Shown here piece by piece: positions 25,572 through 33,315 of a stretch of DNA of 64,000 nucleotides. How positions within the stretch are numbered: position 1 is the stretch's first letter; each line of letters starts with the position of its first letter. The DNA comes from Chryseobacterium sp. FP211-J200. Its GTDB lineage: Bacteria; Bacteroidota; Bacteroidia; Flavobacteriales; Weeksellaceae. The position numbers and the translations under genes are program-made. The DNA lies in assembly GCF_001643375.1 (NCBI RefSeq), contig NZ_LSHB01000014.1, positions 38,747 through 102,746 on the forward strand, given 5' to 3'. A model generated the notes under the pieces. It saw nothing but the letters and a program-made list of their open reading frames with translations. It searched no databases and was not told the DNA's origin.

Positions 25572-26720
25572 TTATGCTTTTTCCAAAACTATCGCTGCAT
25601 TACACCCACCAAAACCTGAAGCGGTTTTCAAAATATATTTAATTTCTGCAGGTTGATTTTCTTTAATAATATTCAAATCCTGCGAAACTCCCATTTCTTC
25701 GAAGTTTTTAGATGAAATTAAAGTATTGTTCAAAGCAGATTCCATAGAAATGATACTCTCCAAAAGTCCTGAAGCTCCAAGACAATGTCCGTAATAACCT
25801 TTCATACTGTTGAGTGGAACATTTTGCAAATCCATTCGGTTGAAGGCGATGGCTTCCATTTCATCATTGTAAAGGGTTGCTGTTCCGTGAGCGGAAATAA
25901 AATCGATTTGTTCTGATGAAACCTTCGCTTCTTTCATTGCATTTTGAACGCTGGCAAACAATCCGTCGCCGGTTCTTGACGGTCCGGAAATGTGATTGGC
26001 ATCGTTAATTGCAGAATCGCCTAAAACTTTAAATTTAAATTTTTCGTTCGCTGATGGAGTAGAAGTTATGTACGCTGCTGCGGTCGCTTCGCCTAGATTA
26101 ATTCCGTTGCGGTTTTTGTCATAAGGTTTGCAAGGTTCGCTTCCAATCGCCTGAAAAGAATTAAAACCTGAAATTACAAATTCAGAAATCTCATCTCCGG
26201 CAACTACAAAAGCGTCTTTATATTTTCCTGTCTGAATCATATTTTTTGCCACAGAAATAGCCATTACGCCGGAAACACACGCATTGGAAACGACAATCGG
26301 TTTAGTTTTAAATCCAAAAAAAACAGCCAGTTTTTGAGCTAGATTTGAAAGGTAAACGCCTTCCGGTAAAGTGCTTTCGTTCTTTAATAAACTGATATTT
26401 CCTTTTGTTGTGGAAAGAATAAACGCTGTGTCATCTGAAATCTGATGTCTCTCCACCAGAGGTTTCAGACTCAACAAAAACATTTTTTCAAGTCTTGTGA
26501 AATTCTGATTGTCACTCTGAGCGGAGTCGAAGAGTTTATTAAATTTCTCTTCCAGTTTTTCAGAATCAATTTTAGAGACAAAAAAAGATGCTTGACTATC
26601 AATAACTTTATGCAAAGCAACTCCGGATTTTCCTTCCAAAAGTGCTTTCCAGTTTGATTCCACATCAAAACCCAAAGGCGTGACGCAATTGTAATCTGTG
26701 ATGTAAATTTCCTTCGTCAT
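25572..26720 (-). CDS. Beta-ketoacyl-ACP synthase
   Basis: The 382-residue condensing enzyme has Cys148 (SNACVSGVMA), His278 (SAHGTATLYND) and His312 (YYGHCLGASG), so it should be active. It is the third complete KAS I/II-type enzyme in the cluster besides 11711 and 22801. Codons around residues ~62-72 (LFDSAQSDN) are written by a copy of a dispersed repeat (see 26507-26534), which has apparently been accommodated in frame. Its start overlaps the thioesterase stop by 4 bp (26717-26720). Confidence 0.88.
   Translation of the reverse strand: MTKEIYITDYNCVTPLGFDVESNWKALLEGKSGVALHKVIDSQASFFVSKIDSEKLEEKFNKLFDSAQSDNQNFTRLEKMFLLSLKPLVERHQISDDTAFILSTTKGNISLLKNESTLPEGVYLSNLAQKLAVFFGFKTKPIVVSNACVSGVMAISVAKNMIQTGKYKDAFVVAGDEISEFVISGFNSFQAIGSEPCKPYDKNRNGINLGEATAAAYITSTPSANEKFKFKVLGDSAINDANHISGPSRTGDGLFASVQNAMKEAKVSSEQIDFISAHGTATLYNDEMEAIAFNRMDLQNVPLNSMKGYYGHCLGASGLLESIISMESALNNTLISSKNFEEMGVSQDLNIIKENQPAEIKYILKTASGFGGCNAAIVLEKA
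26507..26534 (+). repeat. Dispersed repeat (family B) inside a ketosynthase gene
   Basis: The words TTGTCACTCTGAGC and GCGGAGTCGAAGAG match the intergenic element at 43912-43936 (TGTCAGGCTGAGCGGAGTCG...) at nearly every position. Here it lies within coding sequence, in frame, so the ketosynthase reads through it on the other strand as LFDSAQSDN. Confidence 0.7.
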
Positions 26721-27136
26721 AATCCCATTTTATCTTTCCAGGCCTGAAAAAACTCGGGATTGTACAGGCATAAATTATTCTCAGAATCCAGAAAAACCTG
26801 AATGGTTTCGCCACTGCAAACCAATTGATTATTTTGGTTGAAAATCTCGTATTTATAAATCAATTTTGCTGAAACAGAATTCACGAAAGTCGTTACAATG
26901 TTGAACGTTTCGCCATATTTTAATGGAAGAAAATGTTCGCACGTACTTTTTACAATCGGCGTCACAAATCCTGCTTTCTGAATGTCGAGATAGGTCAAGC
27001 CGTGCTGTCTTCCGAAAGCTTCTCTTCCATCTTCAAAATAGACGATGTAATGGCCGTGCCACACGATTCCCAGCGGGTCTGTCTCGTTGAATCGGACGCG
27101 TACTTCTTCGGTACAAGTTAAATTTTTTGACTGCAT
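26717..27136 (-). CDS. YbgC/4HBT-type acyl thioesterase
   Basis: A 139-residue hotdog thioesterase with the motif RFNETDPLGIVWHGHY; Asp20 is the likely catalytic residue and the HGHY segment binds substrate. It would release an acyl chain from ACP or CoA, for instance to set free the finished polyene acid or to edit stalled chains. It overlaps the ketosynthase gene by 4 bp, indicating coupled expression. Confidence 0.88.
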   Translation of the reverse strand: MQSKNLTCTEEVRVRFNETDPLGIVWHGHYIVYFEDGREAFGRQHGLTYLDIQKAGFVTPIVKSTCEHFLPLKYGETFNIVTTFVNSVSAKLIYKYEIFNQNNQLVCSGETIQVFLDSENNLCLYNPEFFQAWKDKMGL

Positions 27137-27150
27137 TTTGTTTTGTTTTT

Positions 27151-27186
27151 AACCACAATGGGCACAAAGGTTTTCACAAGGGACAC
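27151..27186 (+). repeat. Direct repeat flanking the GxxExxY gene (left, family E)
   Basis: AACCACAATGGGCACAAAGG followed by TTTTCACAAGGGACAC. It is nearly identical to 27647-27680 and lies outside the 3' end of the GxxExxY gene. Confidence 0.75.
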
Positions 27187-27213
27187 TATTTAAATTCAAT
27201 TATTTTATTAAAA

Positions 27214-27597
27214 TTATTCAATTGTTCCGTTGATTAATCTCTTAACGCCATTTTTAAATAAAACCGAGTTAAAATTAATAAGTAAACCTAATTTACAATT
27301 ACTTAGTTTCAAATAGGTTAAAATTTGAGCAATATGAATATCATTTAATGATTCTACAGATTTTATTTCTACAACAACTTTTCTTTCAATTAAAAAATCG
27401 AGTCTGTAACCAATGTCAAGTTTTATATCTTCATAAATTAATGGCATTGGTTTCTGTTTTTCTATGAGTAATCCTGACTTCTTCAGTTCAAAGTGCAGAC
27501 ATTCTTCATAAGCACTTTCTAAAAGTCCTGCTCCCAGCTGACGATGGACTTTCAATCCTGCATCAAATACAATTTTTGAAATCTCATTTTCATTCAT
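27214..27597 (-). CDS. GxxExxY-family protein (PDDEXK-like fold)
   Basis: The 127-residue protein carries the name-giving motif GLLESAY (Gly24, Glu27, Tyr30). A restriction-endonuclease-like core follows, with LDIGYRLDFLIERKVVVEIKSV (Asp and Glu-x-Lys as in PDDEXK nucleases) and QILTYLKLSNCKLGLLINF. The family is common in Bacteroidota and its function is not established. Here it interrupts the pigment operon, bounded by direct and inverted repeats, which suggests a small mobile or domesticated unit and not a pathway enzyme. Confidence 0.85.
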   Translation of the reverse strand: MNENEISKIVFDAGLKVHRQLGAGLLESAYEECLHFELKKSGLLIEKQKPMPLIYEDIKLDIGYRLDFLIERKVVVEIKSVESLNDIHIAQILTYLKLSNCKLGLLINFNSVLFKNGVKRLINGTIE

Positions 27598-27646
27598 ATT
27601 ATTTGTGTTTTAATGATTGAAATTATTATGCTGCTTAATCTTTTTT

Positions 27647-27680
27647 ACCACAAAGGCACAAAGGTTTTCACAAGGGAAAC
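27647..27680 (+). repeat. Direct repeat flanking the GxxExxY gene (right, family E)
   Basis: ACCACAAAGGCACAAAGG followed by TTTTCACAAGGGAAAC, in the same orientation as 27151-27186. It lies upstream of the GxxExxY gene. Confidence 0.75.
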
Positions 27681-27692
27681 AAATTAAAACTG

Positions 27693-27746
27693 ATTAATTC
27701 ATCCTTGTGCTCTTCGTAAAAAATCTTAGTGCCCCTCGTGGTTAAA
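27693..27746 (-). repeat. Inverted partner of the family E repeat
   Basis: On the minus strand this reads TTTAACCACGAGGGGCACTA and ends with AGAGCACAAGGATG. It is an inverted and diverged form of 27647-27680, so the two can form a hairpin in front of the ABC permease stop. Confidence 0.55.
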
Positions 27747-27750
27747 CAAA

Positions 27751-29013
27751 TCAAACACTATTCTGTTTCCTCTCATACATTAAAGAAATGGTAACCATTG
27801 CAACATAAAATAAAAATAAGAATATCAGTTCTTTAGCAATTTCGCCAATTTCGCTGTTTCTTAAAATAATATCGTAATACGCATTTAAGCCCCAGTTCAT
27901 CGGGGAAAACTGTGCTATTTTCTGCATAAATTCGGGCATCAGGAAAACCGGAACCCAGATTCCGCCAATCGCAGCCAAAACAACTACGGAAGTCGCTCCA
28001 AACGGCGCCGACTGTTCCTGAGTATTGGACATTGTTCCGATTAAAACTCCAAATCCAATCGCTGCCAATCCTGCAAAAAGTGTGACAATCAAAAGGTGGA
28101 ACATTTTTCCGGTAACATCAAACTGAGGTAAATCCATCAATGGGAAAAGCCAGATTCCTACGGCAATCATCAGCAAAAACTGGATGACGCAAATGATGAG
28201 ATACGTGAATGTTTTTCCTAAAATGTGGATGTAATAAGGCGTCGGGCTCACGCGAACTCTCACGCTCGTTCCCTGACTTTTTTCTTTGACTAAATTAATA
28301 GATAATGGCACCACAATAAAGAAAATCGCAAACAGCGCCCACGCCGGAACGTTGTGCTGAACGGAATTCGGCATCAGTTCTTCTTTGCCTTTGTTCGGTG
28401 TAATTTCTTTGAAAGTAATCAGGCTTTTATTTTCGAGGTCTTCCGTCGTTCCGAGTTGGTCTTGGAAGGCATTGTAGATTTTTTTATTCTCGATTTCGAA
28501 AACCATTTTGTTGATGGCATTCATCACCGAATTTTTGAAACCTGCATTGGTTGCAGGGTCAAAATACAGATGAATGTCTTTCGCTTTTGAAGCCACAGCT
28601 TTTGTCGTCGTCGAATCTGTTTCCAAACCAAACGAGCTTACGACGGTCTGAACTTTGGAATCGATATTTGAATTTAAATCTTTCGTCAAATTTTCCGGAA
28701 TTACGATAGCCATTTGATAATCTCCCGTAAAAACTGCTTTCTCAGCCGACTTCTCGTTGTAATCGGTTATAAGTTCAAATGTTTTGCTGGTTTCCAGTTC
28801 TTTTTTGATGACTTTGGAAACTTCAGATTTGTCGTTATCAATAAAAATAATCGGGATTTTTGAACCTTCCAGATTTTTGAATGTCGAATCCTGAATTAAA
28901 GTGATGGTAATAATCAGCAACAACGGCATCAGGAAAATAATGACAATTCCGCCTGAATCACGCTTCAATAGCTGAATTTCCTTGATAAAACTTCTCCACA
29001 ATTTATACAACAT
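27751..29013 (-). CDS. ABC-2 type exporter permease
   Basis: The 420-residue membrane protein has one N-terminal helix (~22-42) and a large extracytoplasmic domain (~45-220). Five helices follow with ABC-2 features (VPAWALFAIFFIVVPLSINLVKEKSQGTS, then the segment PTPYYIHILGKTFTYL). It pairs with the ATPase encoded 11 bp into its start (overlap 29003-29013). In this cluster the transporter is the best candidate for moving the pigment or a precursor across the inner membrane. Confidence 0.9.
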   Translation of the reverse strand: MLYKLWRSFIKEIQLLKRDSGGIVIIFLMPLLLIITITLIQDSTFKNLEGSKIPIIFIDNDKSEVSKVIKKELETSKTFELITDYNEKSAEKAVFTGDYQMAIVIPENLTKDLNSNIDSKVQTVVSSFGLETDSTTTKAVASKAKDIHLYFDPATNAGFKNSVMNAINKMVFEIENKKIYNAFQDQLGTTEDLENKSLITFKEITPNKGKEELMPNSVQHNVPAWALFAIFFIVVPLSINLVKEKSQGTSVRVRVSPTPYYIHILGKTFTYLIICVIQFLLMIAVGIWLFPLMDLPQFDVTGKMFHLLIVTLFAGLAAIGFGVLIGTMSNTQEQSAPFGATSVVVLAAIGGIWVPVFLMPEFMQKIAQFSPMNWGLNAYYDIILRNSEIGEIAKELIFLFLFYVAMVTISLMYERKQNSV

Positions 29014-29755
29014 CTCTCAATTCTTTTCCGGTTAGTGAAATAAAAACATCCTCCAAATTTTCCGCATTGGCAACTCTTTCCACCAATTCTTCCGGCGTTC
29101 CTGTTGCGTGGATTTTTCCGTGGTCGATGATGGCGATTTTTGTACAGAATTCTTCCGCCTCAGAAAGGTGATGCGACGTGTAAATAATGCACGTCCCTTT
29201 TTTATTTAAATCTAAAAGATAATCGATAATGGCTTTTTTTGATTGAACGTCAACTCCGACGGTTGGCTCGTCCAGAAACAGGACTTTCGGGTTGTGAAGT
29301 GTTCCGGCAATCAGATTGCAACGGCGTTTCATTCCGCCTGAAAATTGTTCGACTTTTTTATTGGCAAATTTCGTTAAGCCCATCAATTCTAAAGCTTCAT
29401 CGATTGCTTTGTGAAGGTAATCGTTCTTCAAACCATACAGACTTCCGAAGAATAGGAGGTTTTCTTTTGCCGTCAGAGTCGGGTAGAGCGCATATTCCTG
29501 AGGAACAACGCCGATGATTTGTTTGATTTTTGAATTGTCTTTTTTCGGTGATAAACCGTTAATAGTAAAACTTCCAGAGGTTGGTTTAATCAAACCTGAA
29601 AGCATAGAAATCAAGGTTGTTTTTCCCGCTCCGTTGGGGCCGAGAATTCCGTAGATTTCGTTTTTATCGATGTTCAAAGAAATATCATTAACCGAAAAGT
29701 CTTCCGAGTTTTTGTATTTCTTGTAGAGATTTTTTATTTCGATGATATTCTCCAA
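29003..29755 (-). CDS. ABC transporter ATP-binding subunit
   Basis: A 250-residue ATPase with Walker A GPNGAGKT (39-46), Q-loop VPQE (84-87), signature FSGGMKRR (138-145), Walker B LFLDEP (159-164) and the switch histidine in YTSHHLSEAEE. It belongs to the ABC-2 exporter type and overlaps the permease gene by 11 bp. It lies one base downstream of the BtrH-like gene. Confidence 0.95.
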   Translation of the reverse strand: MENIIEIKNLYKKYKNSEDFSVNDISLNIDKNEIYGILGPNGAGKTTLISMLSGLIKPTSGSFTINGLSPKKDNSKIKQIIGVVPQEYALYPTLTAKENLLFFGSLYGLKNDYLHKAIDEALELMGLTKFANKKVEQFSGGMKRRCNLIAGTLHNPKVLFLDEPTVGVDVQSKKAIIDYLLDLNKKGTCIIYTSHHLSEAEEFCTKIAIIDHGKIHATGTPEELVERVANAENLEDVFISLTGKELRDVV

Positions 29756-29756
29756 A

Positions 29757-30752
29757 CTATATCGCTTTTCTCAATTTCTTATAAAAAGCTTCCTCCAAAT
29801 CTGCAATATGCAGCATCGATTTTGAAAGCTGATTGTAAATATCACTTTTCGAATTTCTGTTTTTGTAAACTCTTGCAATATCCACAGCAAAATCTCTCCA
29901 AAGGTCGCCGATGGCAGTTATTTCTTTAGATAATTCTTTCAACTCATCATTTTTAAGAATCACAGCGGCTTCCTGTAAAAAAGCACCATAAATAAATCTG
30001 AATCCGCCACCGCCGGTTCCAATTTCCTCCTGCATTCTGATGAGTTGTCCGAGATAATGATTGGTTACTTTTGTTCCTTTTTTCTCAGCCCATTTCGGGA
30101 TGCTTTTCGCGACCCAACGCATTGCTTTTACGCCAATTAATGGAACTGGAGCCAGCATATTTTTGCACGTGTCTTTTATTCCTTTTGTGATGGCTTCTTC
30201 CAGATTTACGTTTTCCGGAATGTGTGTCGGGAAATACATATGACCTTTCGGAGCAAGTGCACCTTTAGCGTAACGAACTTTCTCAAGTTCTGCTTCGGTC
30301 AAGGTTGTTGCAAAATCCATCACAGGGTCGCTGACAAGGAATTTTCCGTCTTCTTTTCCGTAAACCACCAAGTTGTGTGCATTGAAATGGAATTTATATT
30401 CTTCAGGGAAATAGGTAAGGTTGAAAACCCCAACTTGTAAACCTGTCGGGATATTTTGTTCTAAATTTTTCTCTAATGCCTTTTGAGCTTCGTCTGGATT
30501 TGAGAATTTTTGTCTTTTGATTTTAATTCCCAATCGTTTTGCCGCTTTGGTAAAAATCGAACCTGGCATTGGACGATAACTAAAACCTGGTGCAAAATTC
30601 ACTTTTAAGAAAGGCAAATACACAAAAAACAATCCGGAACCGATTCCGAAAATCATTGGTTCACTTAGTTTCAAACCTTTGTTGAGAAGTAAATTGGAAG
30701 CAACACCGTTTTCGCAATGCGCTGTCTGATGGTGTTCAAAATTTATTTTCAT
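29757..30752 (-). CDS. BtrH-like cysteine-dependent acyltransferase
   Basis: The 331-residue protein matches the BtrH N-terminal domain: Cys13 in AHCENGVASN, His126 in FHFNAHNLVVYG and Asp142 in VSDPVMD form a papain-like triad, and a helical C-terminal domain follows (DUF4872-like, ~170-331). BtrH of butirosin synthesis transfers an acyl group from an ACP to an amine. An acyl transfer from ACP to an acceptor such as the resorcinol or a glycerol-type group is a reasonable guess here. It lies directly upstream of the ABC exporter pair. Confidence 0.8.
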   Translation of the reverse strand: MKINFEHHQTAHCENGVASNLLLNKGLKLSEPMIFGIGSGLFFVYLPFLKVNFAPGFSYRPMPGSIFTKAAKRLGIKIKRQKFSNPDEAQKALEKNLEQNIPTGLQVGVFNLTYFPEEYKFHFNAHNLVVYGKEDGKFLVSDPVMDFATTLTEAELEKVRYAKGALAPKGHMYFPTHIPENVNLEEAITKGIKDTCKNMLAPVPLIGVKAMRWVAKSIPKWAEKKGTKVTNHYLGQLIRMQEEIGTGGGGFRFIYGAFLQEAAVILKNDELKELSKEITAIGDLWRDFAVDIARVYKNRNSKSDIYNQLSKSMLHIADLEEAFYKKLRKAI

Positions 30753-30810
30753 TCATTGTTTCTTTAAAACCACTTCAGGGTTCAAAACTCTCAAGGGGTT
30801 ATTTATTTCA

Positions 30811-31215
30811 TTATTTCCCGTCAAAATTTTTCAATTCATCTACCGAAATTCCGAATGCATCGGCGTATTTTTTCAGGGTAGAATTGCTTAGTTTTTTGAA
30901 AATATTCGGTTTTGTGTGTCGTTTCACCGTCCATTGCCATTTATCCACATAAGCTGCAAGAACCTGCAAATCCATTTTATTGAATTCCATAAAATAGATG
31001 ATGGGACTTACAATATTGTTAGCAACGTTTTGCTTAGCTTCTTCAATTCTTTCATTGATGAGTTCCATCGATTCGTCAAGAGCCGCTTTTTTGGCTTCCC
31101 AGCCGATGCTTTGCGCGGTGGTGTAATTGTTATTTTCATCAGTCACGTACAACATTTCGGTCATATTTGCTGACTGCAAATTACTTTCGTCCTGTGGAAT
31201 GTCTTGTTTTTTCAT
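30811..31215 (-). CDS. Conserved operon protein of unknown function
   Basis: The 134-residue protein is predicted helical. Its C-terminal part (KPNIFKKLSNSTLKKYADAF, then GISVDELKNF) looks like the end of a helix-turn-helix (XRE/SinR-like) domain, but without the full recognition helix pair. The central YVDKWQWTVKRH motif is distinctive. It sits 6 bp from the hotdog gene upstream. Neither an enzyme motif nor a signal peptide is seen, so a regulatory or scaffold role is possible. Confidence 0.65.
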   Translation of the reverse strand: MKKQDIPQDESNLQSANMTEMLYVTDENNNYTTAQSIGWEAKKAALDESMELINERIEEAKQNVANNIVSPIIYFMEFNKMDLQVLAAYVDKWQWTVKRHTKPNIFKKLSNSTLKKYADAFGISVDELKNFDGK

Positions 31216-31221
31216 TGATTT

Positions 31222-31665
31222 TTAGTTTTTCAATTCCTGAATAAACAAATTGATTTCTGCTCTAATTAATAATTTATCATTAATGAAAGTCTCGCAGAAA
31301 ATGTTGCAAATGTTCTCGTACTGAGAAATCAAAGAAGCTTTGGAAATAATCTGGTCACCAACTTTTGGCAATGCAAAAATTTCTATTTTTTTGATATTGG
31401 TAATGAAACCGATGACTTTGGTTTCCACATCCGGTCCCTTGTAAAAATTTTGCCCCAGTATTGACGAGCAGGTTTGCGCCGCATTTTCAATCAATCCAGC
31501 TTCGACAAACTCATTATTAAAAACAAAAATATTATCGGGTTTGATGTCGAAAGAAGTGATGACGGTTTCCGGTGTCAACTCCAAAATATAATCCGCCATC
31601 AGCATTGGTTTGCGATGGGGAAGAAAATTGTGGATGTTGATTAAGTTTTCGGCCTTCAGTTCCAT
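31222..31665 (-). CDS. Hotdog 3-hydroxyacyl-ACP dehydratase (complete active site)
   Basis: The 147-residue FabZ-like protein has both the catalytic His17 in LPHRKPMLMADYI and Glu60 in GLIENAAQ. This makes it the most convincing dehydratase among the three hotdog proteins of the cluster. It would dehydrate 3-hydroxyacyl-ACP to build the polyene. The neighbouring hotdog gene lacks the histidine, so the two may form an asymmetric heterodimer, as is known for aryl polyene dehydratases. Confidence 0.85.
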   Translation of the reverse strand: MELKAENLINIHNFLPHRKPMLMADYILELTPETVITSFDIKPDNIFVFNNEFVEAGLIENAAQTCSSILGQNFYKGPDVETKVIGFITNIKKIEIFALPKVGDQIISKASLISQYENICNIFCETFINDKLLIRAEINLFIQELKN

Positions 31666-31741
31666 ATTTTATTTTAACCGCAAAAGTCACAAAAGCAGTT
31701 TTTGATTTTCCTTTTGTGACTTTCGAAGTTTATTTTTTTTA

Positions 31742-32173
31742 TTATTTCACAACGGTTTTCATCTGCGATTTTGCAATTACCGTCTCATTGATTTTCGTAA
31801 CGATTTCAACCAAAGTGACGCCCATCATTTCGTTCAGAATTGTCGCTTCGGAAATCAATTGGTCGCCTACTTTTGGTAAGTTTTCAACTTCAACAGATTT
31901 GATAGCGCCGATGTAACCAGTCGGAGATTCTTTACCTAAGAGAAAATATTTGTAGCCTGTGTGCAAAGCGACAGTCTGAGCCTGATGTTCTATCAATCCA
32001 GAAGCTTGGAAAATGCCTTCGCTCACAAAAATATTATCTTCCTTAATGGTAAATCCAGAAACCACGTGGTTCTCGGAATAGTCGGAAACTTCGTCAACCA
32101 TTACGAAAGGAAACCTTTGTGGAATCAGACTTTCTACAAAATCTCTGTCGGAATTTGGTAAGTTGGTTTCCAT
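31742..32173 (-). CDS. Hotdog dehydratase-like protein lacking the catalytic histidine
   Basis: With the ATG at 32173 (TAATG overlap with the darB stop) the protein has 143 residues. It aligns with FabZ-type dehydratases (LIPQRFPFVMVDEV and GLIEHQAQ). The catalytic His is Gln19, while Glu62 is kept. It is therefore probably a non-catalytic or half-site subunit that pairs with the 31222 product or the 19353 product. The 76-bp gap to the 31222 gene holds a short inverted-repeat-like sequence rich in CACAAAAG. Confidence 0.8.
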   Translation of the reverse strand: METNLPNSDRDFVESLIPQRFPFVMVDEVSDYSENHVVSGFTIKEDNIFVSEGIFQASGLIEHQAQTVALHTGYKYFLLGKESPTGYIGAIKSVEVENLPKVGDQLISEATILNEMMGVTLVEIVTKINETVIAKSQMKTVVK

Positions 32174-33312
32174 TAGCAAACCGTCAATAAGGCACAAGAA
32201 TAGGCGAATCTTCCACTTTCCGGAACGCAGAGAAGAATTTTTTCACCTTTCTTCAATTTTCCAGAATTCATCAATTGTTCAACAGCGATGAAGATAGAAC
32301 CAGCGCCGATATTTCCGACTTCGGAAAGATTGTAGAACCATTTTTCCCAAGGAAAATCCAAACCGACATTGGCAAATTCTTCCTTCAATCCATCTTTGAA
32401 ATAGCCGGAAGAGATGTGTGCCAAAACGTGGTCCACAGATTCTGGGTCCAACTGGTGTTTGTCAAAAGATGCTCTCAAACTTTCTGCACCTTTTACCAAA
32501 ATATATTTGTCAAGGATTTTTGTGTCTTGCTTCAAAGCGAAAATTGATTGTTTCAACCATTCGTCAGATGGATAATCTGCCCAAGATTTAAGGCTTCCGT
32601 CTTCCTGCTTTTCGCAACCGGAGTACATACAAGCTTCGATTTGATGTGCGTAAGAATAGAAATCAATCCATTCGATTCTTAGAGAAGTTGCATTTTCTCT
32701 TGGTTTATTTTCCAATAAGAAAGCACCTGCGCCGTCGGATAACATCCATCTCAGGAATTCTCTTTTGAACGCAACGATTGGTCTTTCTTCCAAAAGTTTC
32801 AGGTTTTCTGCTTCGTGGTCAAATTTGTCCGCAGTCATCCAAGAAGAAAATCTTTCCGAACCTACACAAACTGCATTTTCCTTGACGCCAGCTTTTACAG
32901 AAAGAAAACCGTAATTCAAAGCATTCATTCCGGAGTTACAAAGTCCCATCGCGGTGTTGACCTCAACAGATTTATTGATGTTTAATTCGCCGTGAACCAT
33001 TGATGCGTGCGAAGGCTGGATTTGGTCCGCAGAAGTGGTTCCGCAGGACAACAATTCCATATCTTCTTTTTTGAAATTCTCATCAAAAAGTCCGTTGATT
33101 GCCGCTGCTGTAATTTGCGCATTGGTGTGCGTAGGCTGTCCGTTTTTGTCTAAAGCGTAATATCTCGTTTTGATTTGATTGTTTCTCAAAATCAAAGCTC
33201 TTGCTTTGGAATGTGTGTTGTTGACCAATCCCAGGTGTGTTTCCATTTCGTCATTGGAAACTGGGTCGTTGGGTAAGTATGTGGATGATTTTGTGATGTA
33301 TACGTTGCTCAT
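32173..33312 (-). CDS. darB: DarB-like ketosynthase (dialkylresorcinol synthesis)
   Basis: The 379-residue KAS III-type enzyme has the Cys-His-Asn triad: Cys125 in GLCNSGMNA, His299 in HVLAHISSGYF and Asn334 in VGNIGAGS. DarB enzymes condense two beta-keto or unsaturated acyl thioesters to a cyclohexanedione, which is then aromatised to a dialkylresorcinol. The next gene downstream of the same promoter is darA-like, which completes the pair. It starts 3 bp after the darA stop. Confidence 0.87.
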   Translation of the reverse strand: MSNVYITKSSTYLPNDPVSNDEMETHLGLVNNTHSKARALILRNNQIKTRYYALDKNGQPTHTNAQITAAAINGLFDENFKKEDMELLSCGTTSADQIQPSHASMVHGELNINKSVEVNTAMGLCNSGMNALNYGFLSVKAGVKENAVCVGSERFSSWMTADKFDHEAENLKLLEERPIVAFKREFLRWMLSDGAGAFLLENKPRENATSLRIEWIDFYSYAHQIEACMYSGCEKQEDGSLKSWADYPSDEWLKQSIFALKQDTKILDKYILVKGAESLRASFDKHQLDPESVDHVLAHISSGYFKDGLKEEFANVGLDFPWEKWFYNLSEVGNIGAGSIFIAVEQLMNSGKLKKGEKILLCVPESGRFAYSCALLTVC

Positions 33313-33315
33313 CTT

